From the IMG/VR virus record IMGVR_UViG_3300025121_000064, positions 1 through 55,235 of that record: a DNA stretch of 55,235 nucleotides; one strand, written 5' to 3'. Numbering within the stretch: position 1 is the first letter of the stretch; each line of letters begins with the position of its first letter. The notes under the pieces were generated by a model that did not search any database, was not told the DNA's origin, and was given only the letters and a program-made list of their open reading frames with translations. Shown piece after piece: positions 41,990 to 50,769 of this stretch. The position numbers and the translations under genes were made by a program. The DNA comes from a virus.

Positions 41990-42280
41990 ATGGCAGAGAT
42001 AAGAAGGATCCGTAACTTCGTCGTGGTGGACGTCCGGACCCCCGAGGAGAAGGCGGCTGACATGGCCAGGGGCACAGCCAACCTTCCCAAGAAGATGCAG
42101 CGGCCACCCCGGGAAATAGCCCCTGCGGTCAGCTTGGACTCCGTTCCGGCCCAGTTCAGGGTTCGCGGAACCCCGGTAAAGGCCACCTTGCAGGCTCAGG
42201 CTCCGGCAACCCCCCAGAAGGCTCCGGTTAAGCCAGAACCTATCAAGAAGGGCCTCTTTAAGGGCAAAACGAAGAAGTAG
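41990..42280 (+). CDS. Basic protein, 96 aa
   Basis: ATG after AGGAGAAAGTGAGTAATTT. N-terminal strand (IRNFVVVDVRTPEEKA), then Pro/Ala/Lys-rich, ending KKGLFKGKTKK. Last plus-strand gene before the convergent terminator. Confidence 0.65.
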   Translation: MAEIRRIRNFVVVDVRTPEEKAADMARGTANLPKKMQRPPREIAPAVSLDSVPAQFRVRGTPVKATLQAQAPATPQKAPVKPEPIKKGLFKGKTKK

Positions 42281-42291
42281 TCCACGGACAG

Positions 42292-42335
42292 AAAAAAGGC
42301 CGTAGGCGCCTTAAATGGCTTCCTACGGCCTTTTT
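42292..42335. terminator. Bidirectional Rho-independent terminator
   Basis: AAAAAGGCCGTAGG (42293-42306) and CCTACGGCCTTTTT (42322-42335) form a perfect 14-base stem with A and T tracts on both sides. It separates the plus-strand virion operon from the minus-strand cassette. Confidence 0.95.
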
Positions 42336-42345
42336 AGTAAACAGA

Positions 42346-42513
42346 TTATCTTTCTACCCAGTCCACCGCCTTGGGGTTATCCCTGGCAGCCTTCCTGAGC
42401 AGTTCCTTGACCTGTTTGACGGCCCGGTTCATCCCCTCGCAGGGGTACAGACCGGCAGCTTTGGCCTCCACCCGGCCGGTCTTGGAGTCGATGTTGAATG
42501 TAATTTGAGCCAT
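42346..42513 (-). CDS. DUF2997 protein, second copy
   Basis: 55 residues. AQITFNIDSKTGRVEAKAAG and a helical LYPCEGMNRAVKQV region follow the DUF2997 pattern of the 4986 protein. GGAGGTTAAATA precedes the start. It is the last gene of the minus-strand cassette. Confidence 0.68.
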   Translation of the reverse strand: MAQITFNIDSKTGRVEAKAAGLYPCEGMNRAVKQVKELLRKAARDNPKAVDWVER

Positions 42514-42716
42514 TATTTAACCTCCGCGCTTGAATTTGGCCATAAAAGACAGGTAAAGTCAGTAAAATAGTGCTGTTCGTTCTTGCACAGGCCCCAGATC
42601 AAGACATCCATGAACCTGATTCCAAAAATAGTTTTCCCATTCTGAGTGGGAATATTGGTATAGAGTCCCAGGATCTCAGCCCCAAAGAGCCTCAGTTGGA
42701 AGTACCACGGCTTCAT
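42513..42716 (-). CDS. Hypothetical protein, 67 aa
   Basis: ATG after GAGAGGTGATT on the minus strand. Contains KTIFGIRFMDVLIWGLC, a hydrophobic stretch, and a Cys in TDFTCLLWP. Its 3' end overlaps the DUF2997 start. No family recognised. Confidence 0.6.
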   Translation of the reverse strand: MKPWYFQLRLFGAEILGLYTNIPTQNGKTIFGIRFMDVLIWGLCKNEQHYFTDFTCLLWPNSSAEVK

Positions 42717-42718
42717 AA

Positions 42719-43360
42719 TCACCTCTCTATAAGTTGTTCTTTGAATGTTTCCCGGATCTTCGGCACTGCCAGTCCGTAGCGCTTCAGGGCTCCGTAGATG
42801 ACCTGGCGGGACATATTGAAGGTGTTCTCGACCTTCTTGGTCTTGAAGCCCCTTTTGAACATCTCGGCTGCAGTGCGGGCCTGCTCCTCGTTCATCTTGC
42901 ATTTCCGGCCGAACTTGACACCCGCGGCACGTCTGGCCGACTGCATCCGCAGGTTCCGTTCCCGGTCAGCCTCCCACTCCTTGTTGGCCAGGTAGCCATA
43001 AATGGCCACCATCAGCTGGCCCTCCGGAGTGGTGAAGTCTCCCCCCTGGTCAAGTGAAATCAGCTTGGCTTTGATCTTGGATACGATGGTGTTCACTGTG
43101 ATCACCATGTCGCCTATGCCCATCCTGGTGAACCTGGACAGCTCGGTGACAACGATGATGTCCTCTGAGGTCAGATCCTTCAACAGCTCGGTCATCCCGG
43201 GCCGGTTGGCCTTCTTCCCCGAGATACCCTTGTCGACGTAGAACTTGCAGTCCGGCTCAGAGAAGTCTGGAAACCTGTGCTTCAGGTAGCGCACGATGGC
43301 ATGGCGCTGGGTTTCGATATCCTGGACCCCGGTGGATGTTCTGATGTAGGCTCGTATCAC
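42719..43360 (-). CDS. Serine recombinase (resolvase/invertase family)
   Basis: 213 residues, GTG start (AAAGGAGG upstream, minus strand). IRAYIRTST holds catalytic Ser9; GISGKKANRPGM and VTELSRFTRMG are resolvase hallmarks, and a C-terminal helix-turn-helix (SRQVIYGALKRYG) binds DNA. Size fits the small resolvase/invertase group. It may resolve genome dimers or invert a segment; no obvious crossover repeats were seen nearby. Confidence 0.9.
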   Translation of the reverse strand: MIRAYIRTSTGVQDIETQRHAIVRYLKHRFPDFSEPDCKFYVDKGISGKKANRPGMTELLKDLTSEDIIVVTELSRFTRMGIGDMVITVNTIVSKIKAKLISLDQGGDFTTPEGQLMVAIYGYLANKEWEADRERNLRMQSARRAAGVKFGRKCKMNEEQARTAAEMFKRGFKTKKVENTFNMSRQVIYGALKRYGLAVPKIRETFKEQLIER

Positions 43361-43563
43361 GTCTGGCCTCCTTTCTCTTCCCAGCTGACCACTGGCGGGC
43401 CCATCAGGGTCAAACAGGGCTGCATCTCGGGCATGGTACCCATCTGCTCGAAGCAGTTCTTATTGGGGCACAGCGGCTTCTTTCCGTCCTTCCACTCCTT
43501 GTGGGACATCAGGACCTCGACCGACTGGTTGCAGTTGGGGCAGTAGAATTCATAAAGAGGCAT
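43357..43563 (-). CDS. FmdB-type zinc-ribbon protein
   Basis: 68 residues, minus strand. MPLYEFYCPNCNQSVEVLMS with CPNKNC matches the FmdB-like zinc ribbon family, small regulatory-type proteins of unclear role. Its 3' end overlaps the recombinase start by four bases. Confidence 0.75.
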   Translation of the reverse strand: MPLYEFYCPNCNQSVEVLMSHKEWKDGKKPLCPNKNCFEQMGTMPEMQPCLTLMGPPVVSWEEKGGQT

Positions 43564-43750
43564 CTTGCACCCCCAGGGCTTCTACCAGCCTCTCGTTCCT
43601 GACCGGGTTGCAGATGGCGTGCCTGATCGCCTTGGCCTCTTTCTTCAGGCAGGGATAACACCGGGAATTCAGGAAGGCATCCCCGCAGTTGATGGTGGTT
43701 CCTTCAGCTCCGCAGACGGCACAGCATCCCGGACGACCCTCGTTTGCCAT
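43550..43750 (-). CDS. Zinc-binding protein, 66 aa
   Basis: Minus strand, AGGAGGAAGT before the start. CCAVCGAEG and CGDAFLNSRCYPCLKKE give two CxxC-like pairs. First gene of the minus-strand operon. Confidence 0.68.
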   Translation of the reverse strand: MANEGRPGCCAVCGAEGTTINCGDAFLNSRCYPCLKKEAKAIRHAICNPVRNERLVEALGVQDASL

Positions 43751-43796
43751 ACTTCCTCCTCTTGTAATTTAATCAGTGTTGTGTTCAACTGTAATT

Positions 43797-43825
43797 ATTA
43801 TACTTAAAGATTGTCAGTTTGTCAA
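43797..43825 (-). promoter_or_regulatory. Consensus sigma70-type promoter, minus strand
   Basis: On the minus strand TTGACA (43820-43825) and TATAAT (43797-43802) with a 17-base spacer: perfect consensus. It drives the zinc-ribbon/recombinase/DUF2997 operon. Confidence 0.92.
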
Positions 43826-43895
43826 GCCCTCACCATAACTTTCCCCTTGTTAAGAAAGGGGCAGTTTATTACTTAACTTCTTACGGAGATCACCC

Positions 43896-44651
43896 ATGTC
43901 AAACTTCAAAAGGCGCATATTCTCTACTGAATATATCTGCAACAAGTCCGTCGTCATGTCTGAGATCTCCGATGTGACCGATCTGGACGTCATTGGTTTC
44001 CGTTCCTATAACCCAGTGACAATCGACTTCAGGGATCCCTGCTCCTATGCCGGCCTTTTGGCCAATGGAGCGTTTCACATGATGGCAGGTGGATATATAG
44101 GCGAGAAAAGCAATCAGATCACCAATTACACCAACCGAATCAACTTCGCCTGCTGCGTGTACGAATGGCAGGCTTTGGGAGCGCGGAATATGGTCCCGGG
44201 AATCAACTATGGGATTGGCATCAACACCTTCTACGCCGTCGACGCCATAACTCATGCAAAAAGCATCCAGCTTCACATCTCGTCTACCTATCGCCTTCCC
44301 GGACCAGCCTGGAATAACTGGCTTTACGTTGAAGAAGGAGGCGGAACAACTTTACACACCTTCACCCCCCTCAACTCAAGGGACATCTCCACCGGGAAAA
44401 TCAAGATCACTTCCACCAGGATAAACGCCAACCTCAAGCGCTACGTCTTCAGCGGTTGGGACAGAACCACTGGATTGGTCTGGACCTATACCTTCGACGA
44501 TACCCGGGCTTTGGCTGGGGACTCTCCGATAATCTGGGGCTTTGATGAAGAAGCCGGCGGATACGACTCTGCCGACGGATACTGGTCCTCAATTCGTTCA
44601 TTCTCCGTTGCCGACACGGACCTTCCCCTGGGTGCAAACACAACTCCATAA
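43896..44651 (+). CDS. Surface-like protein A (paralogous pair)
   Basis: 251 residues after ACGGAGATCACCC. Begins SNFKRRIFSTEYIC; the next gene begins GHFRKRIFDTPALP and has a similar layout of aromatic, beta-rich segments. C-terminal DTDLPLGANTTP. Probably a virion surface protein. Confidence 0.68.
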   Translation: MSNFKRRIFSTEYICNKSVVMSEISDVTDLDVIGFRSYNPVTIDFRDPCSYAGLLANGAFHMMAGGYIGEKSNQITNYTNRINFACCVYEWQALGARNMVPGINYGIGINTFYAVDAITHAKSIQLHISSTYRLPGPAWNNWLYVEEGGGTTLHTFTPLNSRDISTGKIKITSTRINANLKRYVFSGWDRTTGLVWTYTFDDTRALAGDSPIIWGFDEEAGGYDSADGYWSSIRSFSVADTDLPLGANTTP

Positions 44652-44687
44652 ACCACTTATTTTTAATCTTTTATTAGGAGACCTATT

Positions 44688-45479
44688 ATGGGACACTTCA
44701 GAAAACGCATCTTCGACACCCCAGCCCTGCCTGACAAGCAGTTTCCATCTGTGCTGGCGTCAGCGGCCGACCTTAACGCAGCGGGGTTCTTCACCTGGAA
44801 CGGCGTGGACGGATACACTACTCCCATCACCACCCACTTCGATTACTTCCAGAACCAGATCATTCCCTTGGTCTGTGGTTCCCCCTGGGCCCCTGGCATG
44901 GCCGTCATATCCGAGTTTACTCCCACCTGGCAGGCCGCTTTCGCCAACACTTTAGAAGACCGGCGGGACTTCCTAAGTCAGCTGGTAGATCTCAGGGCTG
45001 TCGGTTTTAACGGCGGGGTAGCCCTGGGCATTGGAGGAGTGATGGAAGCATGGAGCTGGTCCAATGGATACTTAAATTGGATTGATGTCGAGGTCAATTT
45101 CACGGGAGTGGCCTATGAATGGTTGTATTCCTTCAATGGCGCTCCATTCGTATCCTTCCTCACAGTGACCAACTTCGTCGACGCCTACAGTAATATCATC
45201 AAGATGAACATGGTCCGCAATGGAGCCAACCAGAAGGATCTCCAGTTCACAGTCTACGATTCGAGCGTCGGGGCCTTTGTCACCTCTGCTGTGATTCCCT
45301 GGGCCGTTGCCGGAATAGGCGACGAGATATTCTGCGGAGGGTTCCAACCGAATGGTACCGGTTCCGGACTGGTATCCAGCTTTTTTACTTCAGTGGCCAT
45401 CTGCCGCAACTGCATCATCAAGAGCTCCAACATCGACCATGCAGCCTACGCCCTGGCCAACCCCCTTTTCCAGATGTAA
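44688..45479 (+). CDS. Surface-like protein B (paralogous pair)
   Basis: 263 residues after TTAGGAGACCTATT. Same N-terminal plan as the previous gene and a beta-rich body (GVAYEWLYSFNGAPFV parallels CCVYEWQALGARNMV). Likely arose by duplication; may recognise a different receptor or ligand. Confidence 0.68.
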   Translation: MGHFRKRIFDTPALPDKQFPSVLASAADLNAAGFFTWNGVDGYTTPITTHFDYFQNQIIPLVCGSPWAPGMAVISEFTPTWQAAFANTLEDRRDFLSQLVDLRAVGFNGGVALGIGGVMEAWSWSNGYLNWIDVEVNFTGVAYEWLYSFNGAPFVSFLTVTNFVDAYSNIIKMNMVRNGANQKDLQFTVYDSSVGAFVTSAVIPWAVAGIGDEIFCGGFQPNGTGSGLVSSFFTSVAICRNCIIKSSNIDHAAYALANPLFQM

Positions 45480-45504
45480 TCTATAAAATAAAAGGAGCAA
45501 TATC

Positions 45505-46011
45505 ATGGACGCAGTACTAGTCAATCCGGCTCAGCCCATCTCCCAGGAGGAGGCTGACAGGCTGATGGCCGAGTATCAGGCCACCCTGGACAAGCTGGCG
45601 GCCGCAGGTCTGAAGCCACCCCGGGCCATCCGGCCTCCGGTCTCTTTCCAGCCCACCGGACAGGACGAGATGATGGAGCTGGTCCGTCAGGCATGGACCG
45701 ACCCCAACGGCAGCGTGCTGGTCTTCTTCCCGGCGTCAGGCGGAGCCAGGGTGGTCAAGCGGGCGCCAGAGCTTGAGCCTGCCCCGGCCAGGTCTCCCCT
45801 GTATTTCACCATCCACCGCACCGGCACCAGCAAGCCCACCAAGGTCTCCCCCGGCGGAGTCAAGCGGAACTTCGGGGTGGCACTGAAGATCGCCACTTAC
45901 GAGGATTCCACCCGTCTGAGCAAGGCCACCGGGAAAACAGTCAACCCCGGGGACGTCATAGCCTCTGGCTACAATGTCGAGGCCAGCGACCCGACCGAAA
46001 CCGAAGTATAA
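45505..46011 (+). CDS. Hypothetical protein, 168 aa
   Basis: ATG after AAAGGAGCAATATC. An N-terminal helix (EEADRLMAEYQATLDKL) then Pro/Arg-rich and beta segments. Last base adjoins the next start. Could be a partner of the large protein that follows. Confidence 0.7.
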   Translation: MDAVLVNPAQPISQEEADRLMAEYQATLDKLAAAGLKPPRAIRPPVSFQPTGQDEMMELVRQAWTDPNGSVLVFFPASGGARVVKRAPELEPAPARSPLYFTIHRTGTSKPTKVSPGGVKRNFGVALKIATYEDSTRLSKATGKTVNPGDVIASGYNVEASDPTETEV

Positions 46012-48906
46012 ATGATCCAGCAGCTGAAACAAAAAGTCACTCAGCTCGACCGGAGATTCATCTCAGCCCCCTCCACTGCCGAACGTATCCAGGCGGTGGA
46101 GGAGCTGGGGGATCTCCTGTTTGCCTTTACGGACACCCTGGCCTCTGAGATCAGGGCGCTGATGCCGTTGCGGTTCCAGGTCAGGTCGGCCAAGTCGGAG
46201 AAGGTCTCCAGGCTGTTCGATCCCGAGCTGGATGACCGGCCGGAACCCGCCCAGGAGACCACCCTCCCGGCCACTCCCGCCCAGTTAAAAATGCCGGCCC
46301 TGCCGGACCGCTTCCTGGCTGCCATGTCCAACACCGGAGCCATGGAGAAGCTGAAGCTGGAGCAGGAGATAGTCCGGTCAGTTCTCCATTACAGTTTCAT
46401 GCCCTCCGAGAACTGGCTTTACATGACCCCCGAGATGGAGGAGATCGTCCAGAACTACTTCGCCTCGCGCCTCACCCGGGACGAGTACCTGAAGCAGATG
46501 GAAGACCTGAAGGCGTTCCAGGACCCCGTGCCCATAGATCTTCTGGTCTATGAGATCCGGGACTTCCTGGATGACCGCTACCAGATCGTGGACCTGATCG
46601 ACCGCGGGGTGGCTCCCACGGCCCGGGGCCGCAACCCACTGGCTTCAAGGATCCAGTCCAACCTGCAGATGTTCGTGGAGATCTTCCGGCACCTGGCCTA
46701 CATCGACGCTGCCATCTCAGGCTGGGTAGACAGGCTCTACGGAGGGCCCCTGCACACCAAACTGGCTCCGGAGCTCTACAAGGACCTGACCTTCTTCATG
46801 TTTGAGTCCACCTCTGTCCACGAGGCGTGCGTCAAGCAGGCTTTGGGTCAGAAGTCCTCCAAGTTCTCCGACCCCATCACCGGGCTTCAGCCGGTTGACC
46901 GGCCCATCTCCAGCACCTTCGCCTCGGACCCTGTCAGATTTGCCGTCAGGTATGCGTCACTGATGGCTGCTGTGGCCAAACCAGCCTCCATGGATGACAG
47001 ACGGAAGGAACCATTCGACTGGTCATTCCTGGTCAACCCCAGGGTTTACAACGTATCCCGGGAGGCCGAGGGCCAGATCATCTTCCAGGAAGTGCTGGGA
47101 ACCAGGATCCCCTACCGGAGAACACCAGAGGACAGAACCTGCTTTGTGGCTGTCAGGACCATGCTGAACGCTATGATGCTGGGCTACCAGCCGTCAGCTC
47201 AGGGCCAGACCATCGCTCAGGCTTACGAGCCCCTGCTGCCTACTGAAACCCCGGCCGACTTCAAGAAGCTCCTGGCCTGCGTGGGAGATCTCCTGCTTCC
47301 GCATCCCGACGTCCACCGGGCCTTTTTTGAGGAACTGTTAAAGAATCTTTCGTCACCGGACGTGGTCACGGAGGTATTCACCAGGGCGGTCCGCACCGGA
47401 AAGTTCGACGTGGTTCTGCGTCAGGAAGCCTTCAACCGCACCAAGGCCATGCTTGACACCCGGTTAAAGAAGCACCAGCTGGACAAGTCCGAGCACCAGG
47501 CCCTGGTGGACCAGTCGGCCACCGGCATCGCTGCGGAGCCAATCACCGAAGTCGTCAACAGGTTCACCTGGGAAGACCATGCCTACCTGCTGTCCGTGTT
47601 CGCCTTCCCCAACCTGGTGCAAGACGGGAAGATCATATCCCTGGAGTCGTTCTTTGCCGAGCTGAAGAAGACCAACAAGCAGAAGCTGATCGAGAACGTG
47701 CTGAAGCCCGGTCACTACTACCACCACCAGACCAAGTCCTTCAACCAGTCCACCCAGAAGTGGGAGTACCACCAGGAACGCCGGTTCAGGCCCAACTATC
47801 TCTTTTTGTGGATGCAGCATATTCTGAACTTCGTGAACCTGCACAATCTCAGGCTCCCAGACGGGAAGATCGACGTGGCCAGGACCCAGAAGTACGCCCA
47901 TGTCGCCACCTGGATCGACCCCGACACCGGGACACCCATGCAGGGCCCCTTGACAGTGCGACGGCCGGAGTACGGGCTTCCCCCGTTCTTTTTCAAGGTT
48001 CAGACCAGCCAGGGCAAGGATTATCCAGTCGTAGTCAGGAACACCTACTCGTTACGCAACCGCAGGGCCACCTTCCATGACTTCCAGATCTTCATGCTCC
48101 TAGACGAGAACAACATCACAGAGCTGGACCTGGGCGGATACGTCAAGGACGGGGTGATGCTCCCGGTCAACGAGGAGAACCTGAACCGGCTATCCAACCA
48201 GCTGTTGTTTAAAGAACGGGTCACCCTGCCGGACGGAAGCCTGTCGCCTTTAGAAGTCAACAAGCACAACGTCAGCATCCTGACCACCATGATGAACGAC
48301 GACGTGGAGGATGAGATCAGAATGGCTGAGATGGCGCTGCAGGACCAGGTGAGGCATGTGGCGGAGTTCGTAGAAGCCGAGAAGGAATCCCTGGAGGGTT
48401 ACAGCCAGAACGAACAGAACCAGATCATCTATGACAAGCTCTCCGATCAGGACTACGACCTGCCGGCCTTACGCAAGATGGCCGACATCATGCAGAAGAT
48501 CCGTGAAGTGGAGGAACGTCCTGAAGATTCCGTGATGCCCGACCCCCAGCAGAACATCCCAGAGCAAAAGCCCGAACCCCGCACCCGGAGGCTCTCTCCC
48601 AGGGAGATCACCAGGAAGATGGAGATCGACTATGCTCAGGCGGAGTCCGACGAGGAGAGATCCAGGATCATTCACGATGCCCAGAACGAGCTGATGCTCT
48701 GGGAGGAACGCCTGGAAGACGAGCCGGAGGAGAAGCCGCTGAAGATCAAACCCATCATCAAGCTGCCCATCGGCCGCGAGATGCTTCAGTCAGACGAACA
48801 GTTCAAGACCCGACTCAAGAACATCCTGGAACGCAAGTCCCCGCCAGGTTTCTCAGAAGAGGAGAAGCTGGTGTGGCGTGAACAACTCAGTTCAAACATT
48901 AAGTGA
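46012..48906 (+). CDS. Very large protein of unknown fold, 964 aa
   Basis: Longest gene in the window. Mostly helical with many Glu, Leu and Arg; LYMTPEMEEIVQNYF and the YHHQTKSFNQSTQKWEYHQE segment are notable. The C-terminal about 200 residues are acidic/charged and coiled. No transmembrane helix, P-loop or catalytic motif was seen. The size fits a structural or assembly factor. It is not a recognisable tape measure, portal or polymerase. Confidence 0.75.
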   Translation: MIQQLKQKVTQLDRRFISAPSTAERIQAVEELGDLLFAFTDTLASEIRALMPLRFQVRSAKSEKVSRLFDPELDDRPEPAQETTLPATPAQLKMPALPDRFLAAMSNTGAMEKLKLEQEIVRSVLHYSFMPSENWLYMTPEMEEIVQNYFASRLTRDEYLKQMEDLKAFQDPVPIDLLVYEIRDFLDDRYQIVDLIDRGVAPTARGRNPLASRIQSNLQMFVEIFRHLAYIDAAISGWVDRLYGGPLHTKLAPELYKDLTFFMFESTSVHEACVKQALGQKSSKFSDPITGLQPVDRPISSTFASDPVRFAVRYASLMAAVAKPASMDDRRKEPFDWSFLVNPRVYNVSREAEGQIIFQEVLGTRIPYRRTPEDRTCFVAVRTMLNAMMLGYQPSAQGQTIAQAYEPLLPTETPADFKKLLACVGDLLLPHPDVHRAFFEELLKNLSSPDVVTEVFTRAVRTGKFDVVLRQEAFNRTKAMLDTRLKKHQLDKSEHQALVDQSATGIAAEPITEVVNRFTWEDHAYLLSVFAFPNLVQDGKIISLESFFAELKKTNKQKLIENVLKPGHYYHHQTKSFNQSTQKWEYHQERRFRPNYLFLWMQHILNFVNLHNLRLPDGKIDVARTQKYAHVATWIDPDTGTPMQGPLTVRRPEYGLPPFFFKVQTSQGKDYPVVVRNTYSLRNRRATFHDFQIFMLLDENNITELDLGGYVKDGVMLPVNEENLNRLSNQLLFKERVTLPDGSLSPLEVNKHNVSILTTMMNDDVEDEIRMAEMALQDQVRHVAEFVEAEKESLEGYSQNEQNQIIYDKLSDQDYDLPALRKMADIMQKIREVEERPEDSVMPDPQQNIPEQKPEPRTRRLSPREITRKMEIDYAQAESDEERSRIIHDAQNELMLWEERLEDEPEEKPLKIKPIIKLPIGREMLQSDEQFKTRLKNILERKSPPGFSEEEKLVWREQLSSNIK

Positions 48907-48909
48907 ACA

Positions 48910-48945
48910 GCCAATAGGCTTAACCCTGGGGTTAAGCCTATTGGC
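48910..48945 (+). terminator. Strong 16-base hairpin
   Basis: GCCAATAGGCTTAACC (48910-48925) pairs perfectly with GGTTAAGCCTATTGGC (48930-48945) around CTGG. No T tract follows, so it may be a protein-binding or processing site. Confidence 0.65.
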
Positions 48946-48966
48946 CAGCTATCACATAGGAGCAGT

Positions 48967-49170
48967 ATGGCAGACTCAGACAACAAGTTCATCGAGAAGA
49001 TGGCCGTTATCGTGGGGCTCATCTCGTCAGGGATCTACATCCGTTCACACTTGAACTCACCGCCTGTGCCAAAGTGCCCGCAGTGCAAGCTTCCCCAGGC
49101 TTACCCCGGGGAGCGGTACTCTCAGTGTCCCCGCTGCGGACAGCTGATGGACTGGAAGGTAAAGATTTAA
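48967..49170 (+). CDS. Small membrane zinc-ribbon protein
   Basis: 67 residues after TAGGAGCAGT. A hydrophobic AVIVGLISSGIYI segment precedes CPQCKLPQ and CPRCGQLMDWK, a zinc ribbon like that at 35663. Related by duplication or a shared module. Confidence 0.7.
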   Translation: MADSDNKFIEKMAVIVGLISSGIYIRSHLNSPPVPKCPQCKLPQAYPGERYSQCPRCGQLMDWKVKI

Positions 49171-49258
49171 GTCAGCTGAAGTTGCGCCACCGCTCGGCCC
49201 GCCTTTTAGGGGCGTGCCGGCGTTGGCTTACGGGTTTTAACACAATTCGGAGGACCAC

Positions 49259-50557
49259 ATGATAGGCTATTCTACCCATGGGTACATCACGTCACTGGCC
49301 AACGTGAAAGAGCTGTCACTGCTCCAGGGCTCATCCTGGTTCGATGACTCAGCTCTGGACGGCGAGAAGTCCCGGGCTGTGTGGGTGACACTGAAGCCTG
49401 AAGACGCTCTCAGGCACCTGTTTCCAGCCAGCATACACGAGCTTCCCGAAACCTCTATCGAAAAGAAACAGTATCAGATGGCACTCCTGGCTCCTGAGAA
49501 CTACGTCGAGAAGATGGAGCTCTCACCCGATTGGCAGGAGGTTCTCCAGGACGGCCAGGGCGGACACCTGTATATTCTCCCAGTCGGCCGGACCATAGAG
49601 CCATCACCACTGGGGATGCTGGCGGAGATGGAGGTTCACGAGGTTCAGCCGGACTTGTCCGACGAAGCCTCGGCGAAGTCGGAGATCGGCAAGATGGTGA
49701 AGCCCATGTCACTGGTCAGCTATCTGGGTGGGAAGAAAAAGTGGATCGAAGTGTTCGAGCAGGATCTGCTGCCGCTGTTGCACACCAGGATCAAACAGCC
49801 TTACGCATTCCTGGACGCCTTCGGGGGCTCAGGCATTGTCAGCTATACTTTCAGGATGGGTGACTATGGCTCTGATGTCAGGAAGGTCTACTACAACGAC
49901 GTCAACGACAACATGGTGAACCTGCTGAAAGCCGTGAAGAATAAGACCCAGGAAATGTATGACATACATCAGGAATTGATATCCATCTTCTCCAAAGACC
50001 CGACACAGAAAGGCTTCCAGGCTCTTAAAGCCATCTCCGAGAACGATCCGAGCATAGCCAGGCGTGCAGTAGCATACGTGATGCGCATGAAAGCCTCCTA
50101 CATGGGGAAGGGAGCCAATATCCCGAAGCAGGCGGAAACGATAGAAGGCTCCGTCAGGAAAGCCATCCATGCCCTCGACAGCCTGGACTCGTGGCATGAA
50201 GCCTTCAAGGATACCACCATCCTGCACGGATCCTTCGACGAAGCTATCGAGAAGTTCGAACGGGAACAGAAAGCACCGCGGGTCATCTTCTGCGACCCGC
50301 CCTACATCGGCCACAAAGCCTCAGAGCAGTATGAAGCCGCCTTCGACCACAGTCTGCACCAAAGGCTGGTGGACATGATAGCCGGCCGGACCTCGACCTT
50401 TGTGCTGACCCACAGCATCAACCCCGAGTTCACCGCCATCTACGGGCCGGTGCTGAAGACCCGCGACTTCAACCTGGACGTGGACGTCAGGTATGGCAAC
50501 AGGGGCGACCACGAACGCCAGCACGAGACCCTGTCAGTGTGGTTTGCCAAGAGGTGA
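49259..50557 (+). CDS. DNA adenine methyltransferase (D12 class) with an extra N-terminal domain
   Basis: 432 residues after TCGGAGGACCAC. The methylase core is YLGGKKKW, DAFGGSG (Asp186, SAM binding) and CDPPYIG (Asp346, catalytic), typical of the D12 class of N6-adenine methylases. An additional about 155-residue N-terminal domain (WVTLKPEDALRHL and GGHLYILPVG stretches) precedes it; I cannot name it, though it resembles regions in some phage proteins. It could protect viral DNA from host restriction. Confidence 0.88.
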   Translation: MIGYSTHGYITSLANVKELSLLQGSSWFDDSALDGEKSRAVWVTLKPEDALRHLFPASIHELPETSIEKKQYQMALLAPENYVEKMELSPDWQEVLQDGQGGHLYILPVGRTIEPSPLGMLAEMEVHEVQPDLSDEASAKSEIGKMVKPMSLVSYLGGKKKWIEVFEQDLLPLLHTRIKQPYAFLDAFGGSGIVSYTFRMGDYGSDVRKVYYNDVNDNMVNLLKAVKNKTQEMYDIHQELISIFSKDPTQKGFQALKAISENDPSIARRAVAYVMRMKASYMGKGANIPKQAETIEGSVRKAIHALDSLDSWHEAFKDTTILHGSFDEAIEKFEREQKAPRVIFCDPPYIGHKASEQYEAAFDHSLHQRLVDMIAGRTSTFVLTHSINPEFTAIYGPVLKTRDFNLDVDVRYGNRGDHERQHETLSVWFAKR

Positions 50558-50619
50558 TCGCCACCCTCACCGGAGACTAAGAGAGACCCGCCATTCCCAA
50601 AAAATGCTTCAGGACGCAG

Positions 50620-50658
50620 GCCCGGATTGCAATTCAAACCGCAGTCCGGGCTTTCCAT
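50620..50658 (+). terminator. Hairpin, possible terminator
   Basis: GCCCGGATTGC (50620-50630) and GCAGTCCGGGC (50641-50651) pair with one G-T; TTTCCATTT follows. It ends the methylase transcript, though the T tract is imperfect. Confidence 0.6.
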
Positions 50659-50769
50659 TTGCCATATTTTCCGCAGTCCGATAAGACCCTTTGCGGATTG
50701 GGCAGGGGTGCTGGGTAAGGCTGGCGGAAAGACTGGCCGAGTTAAACAAATCAAAATAGGAGACCAAAA

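Noticed and set aside
41374-42186. Minus-strand Gly/His-rich open frame of 270 residues
   Set aside because: Reverse-strand shadow of the Ala-rich gene at 41356 and the gene at 41990, with low-complexity composition and no ribosome site.
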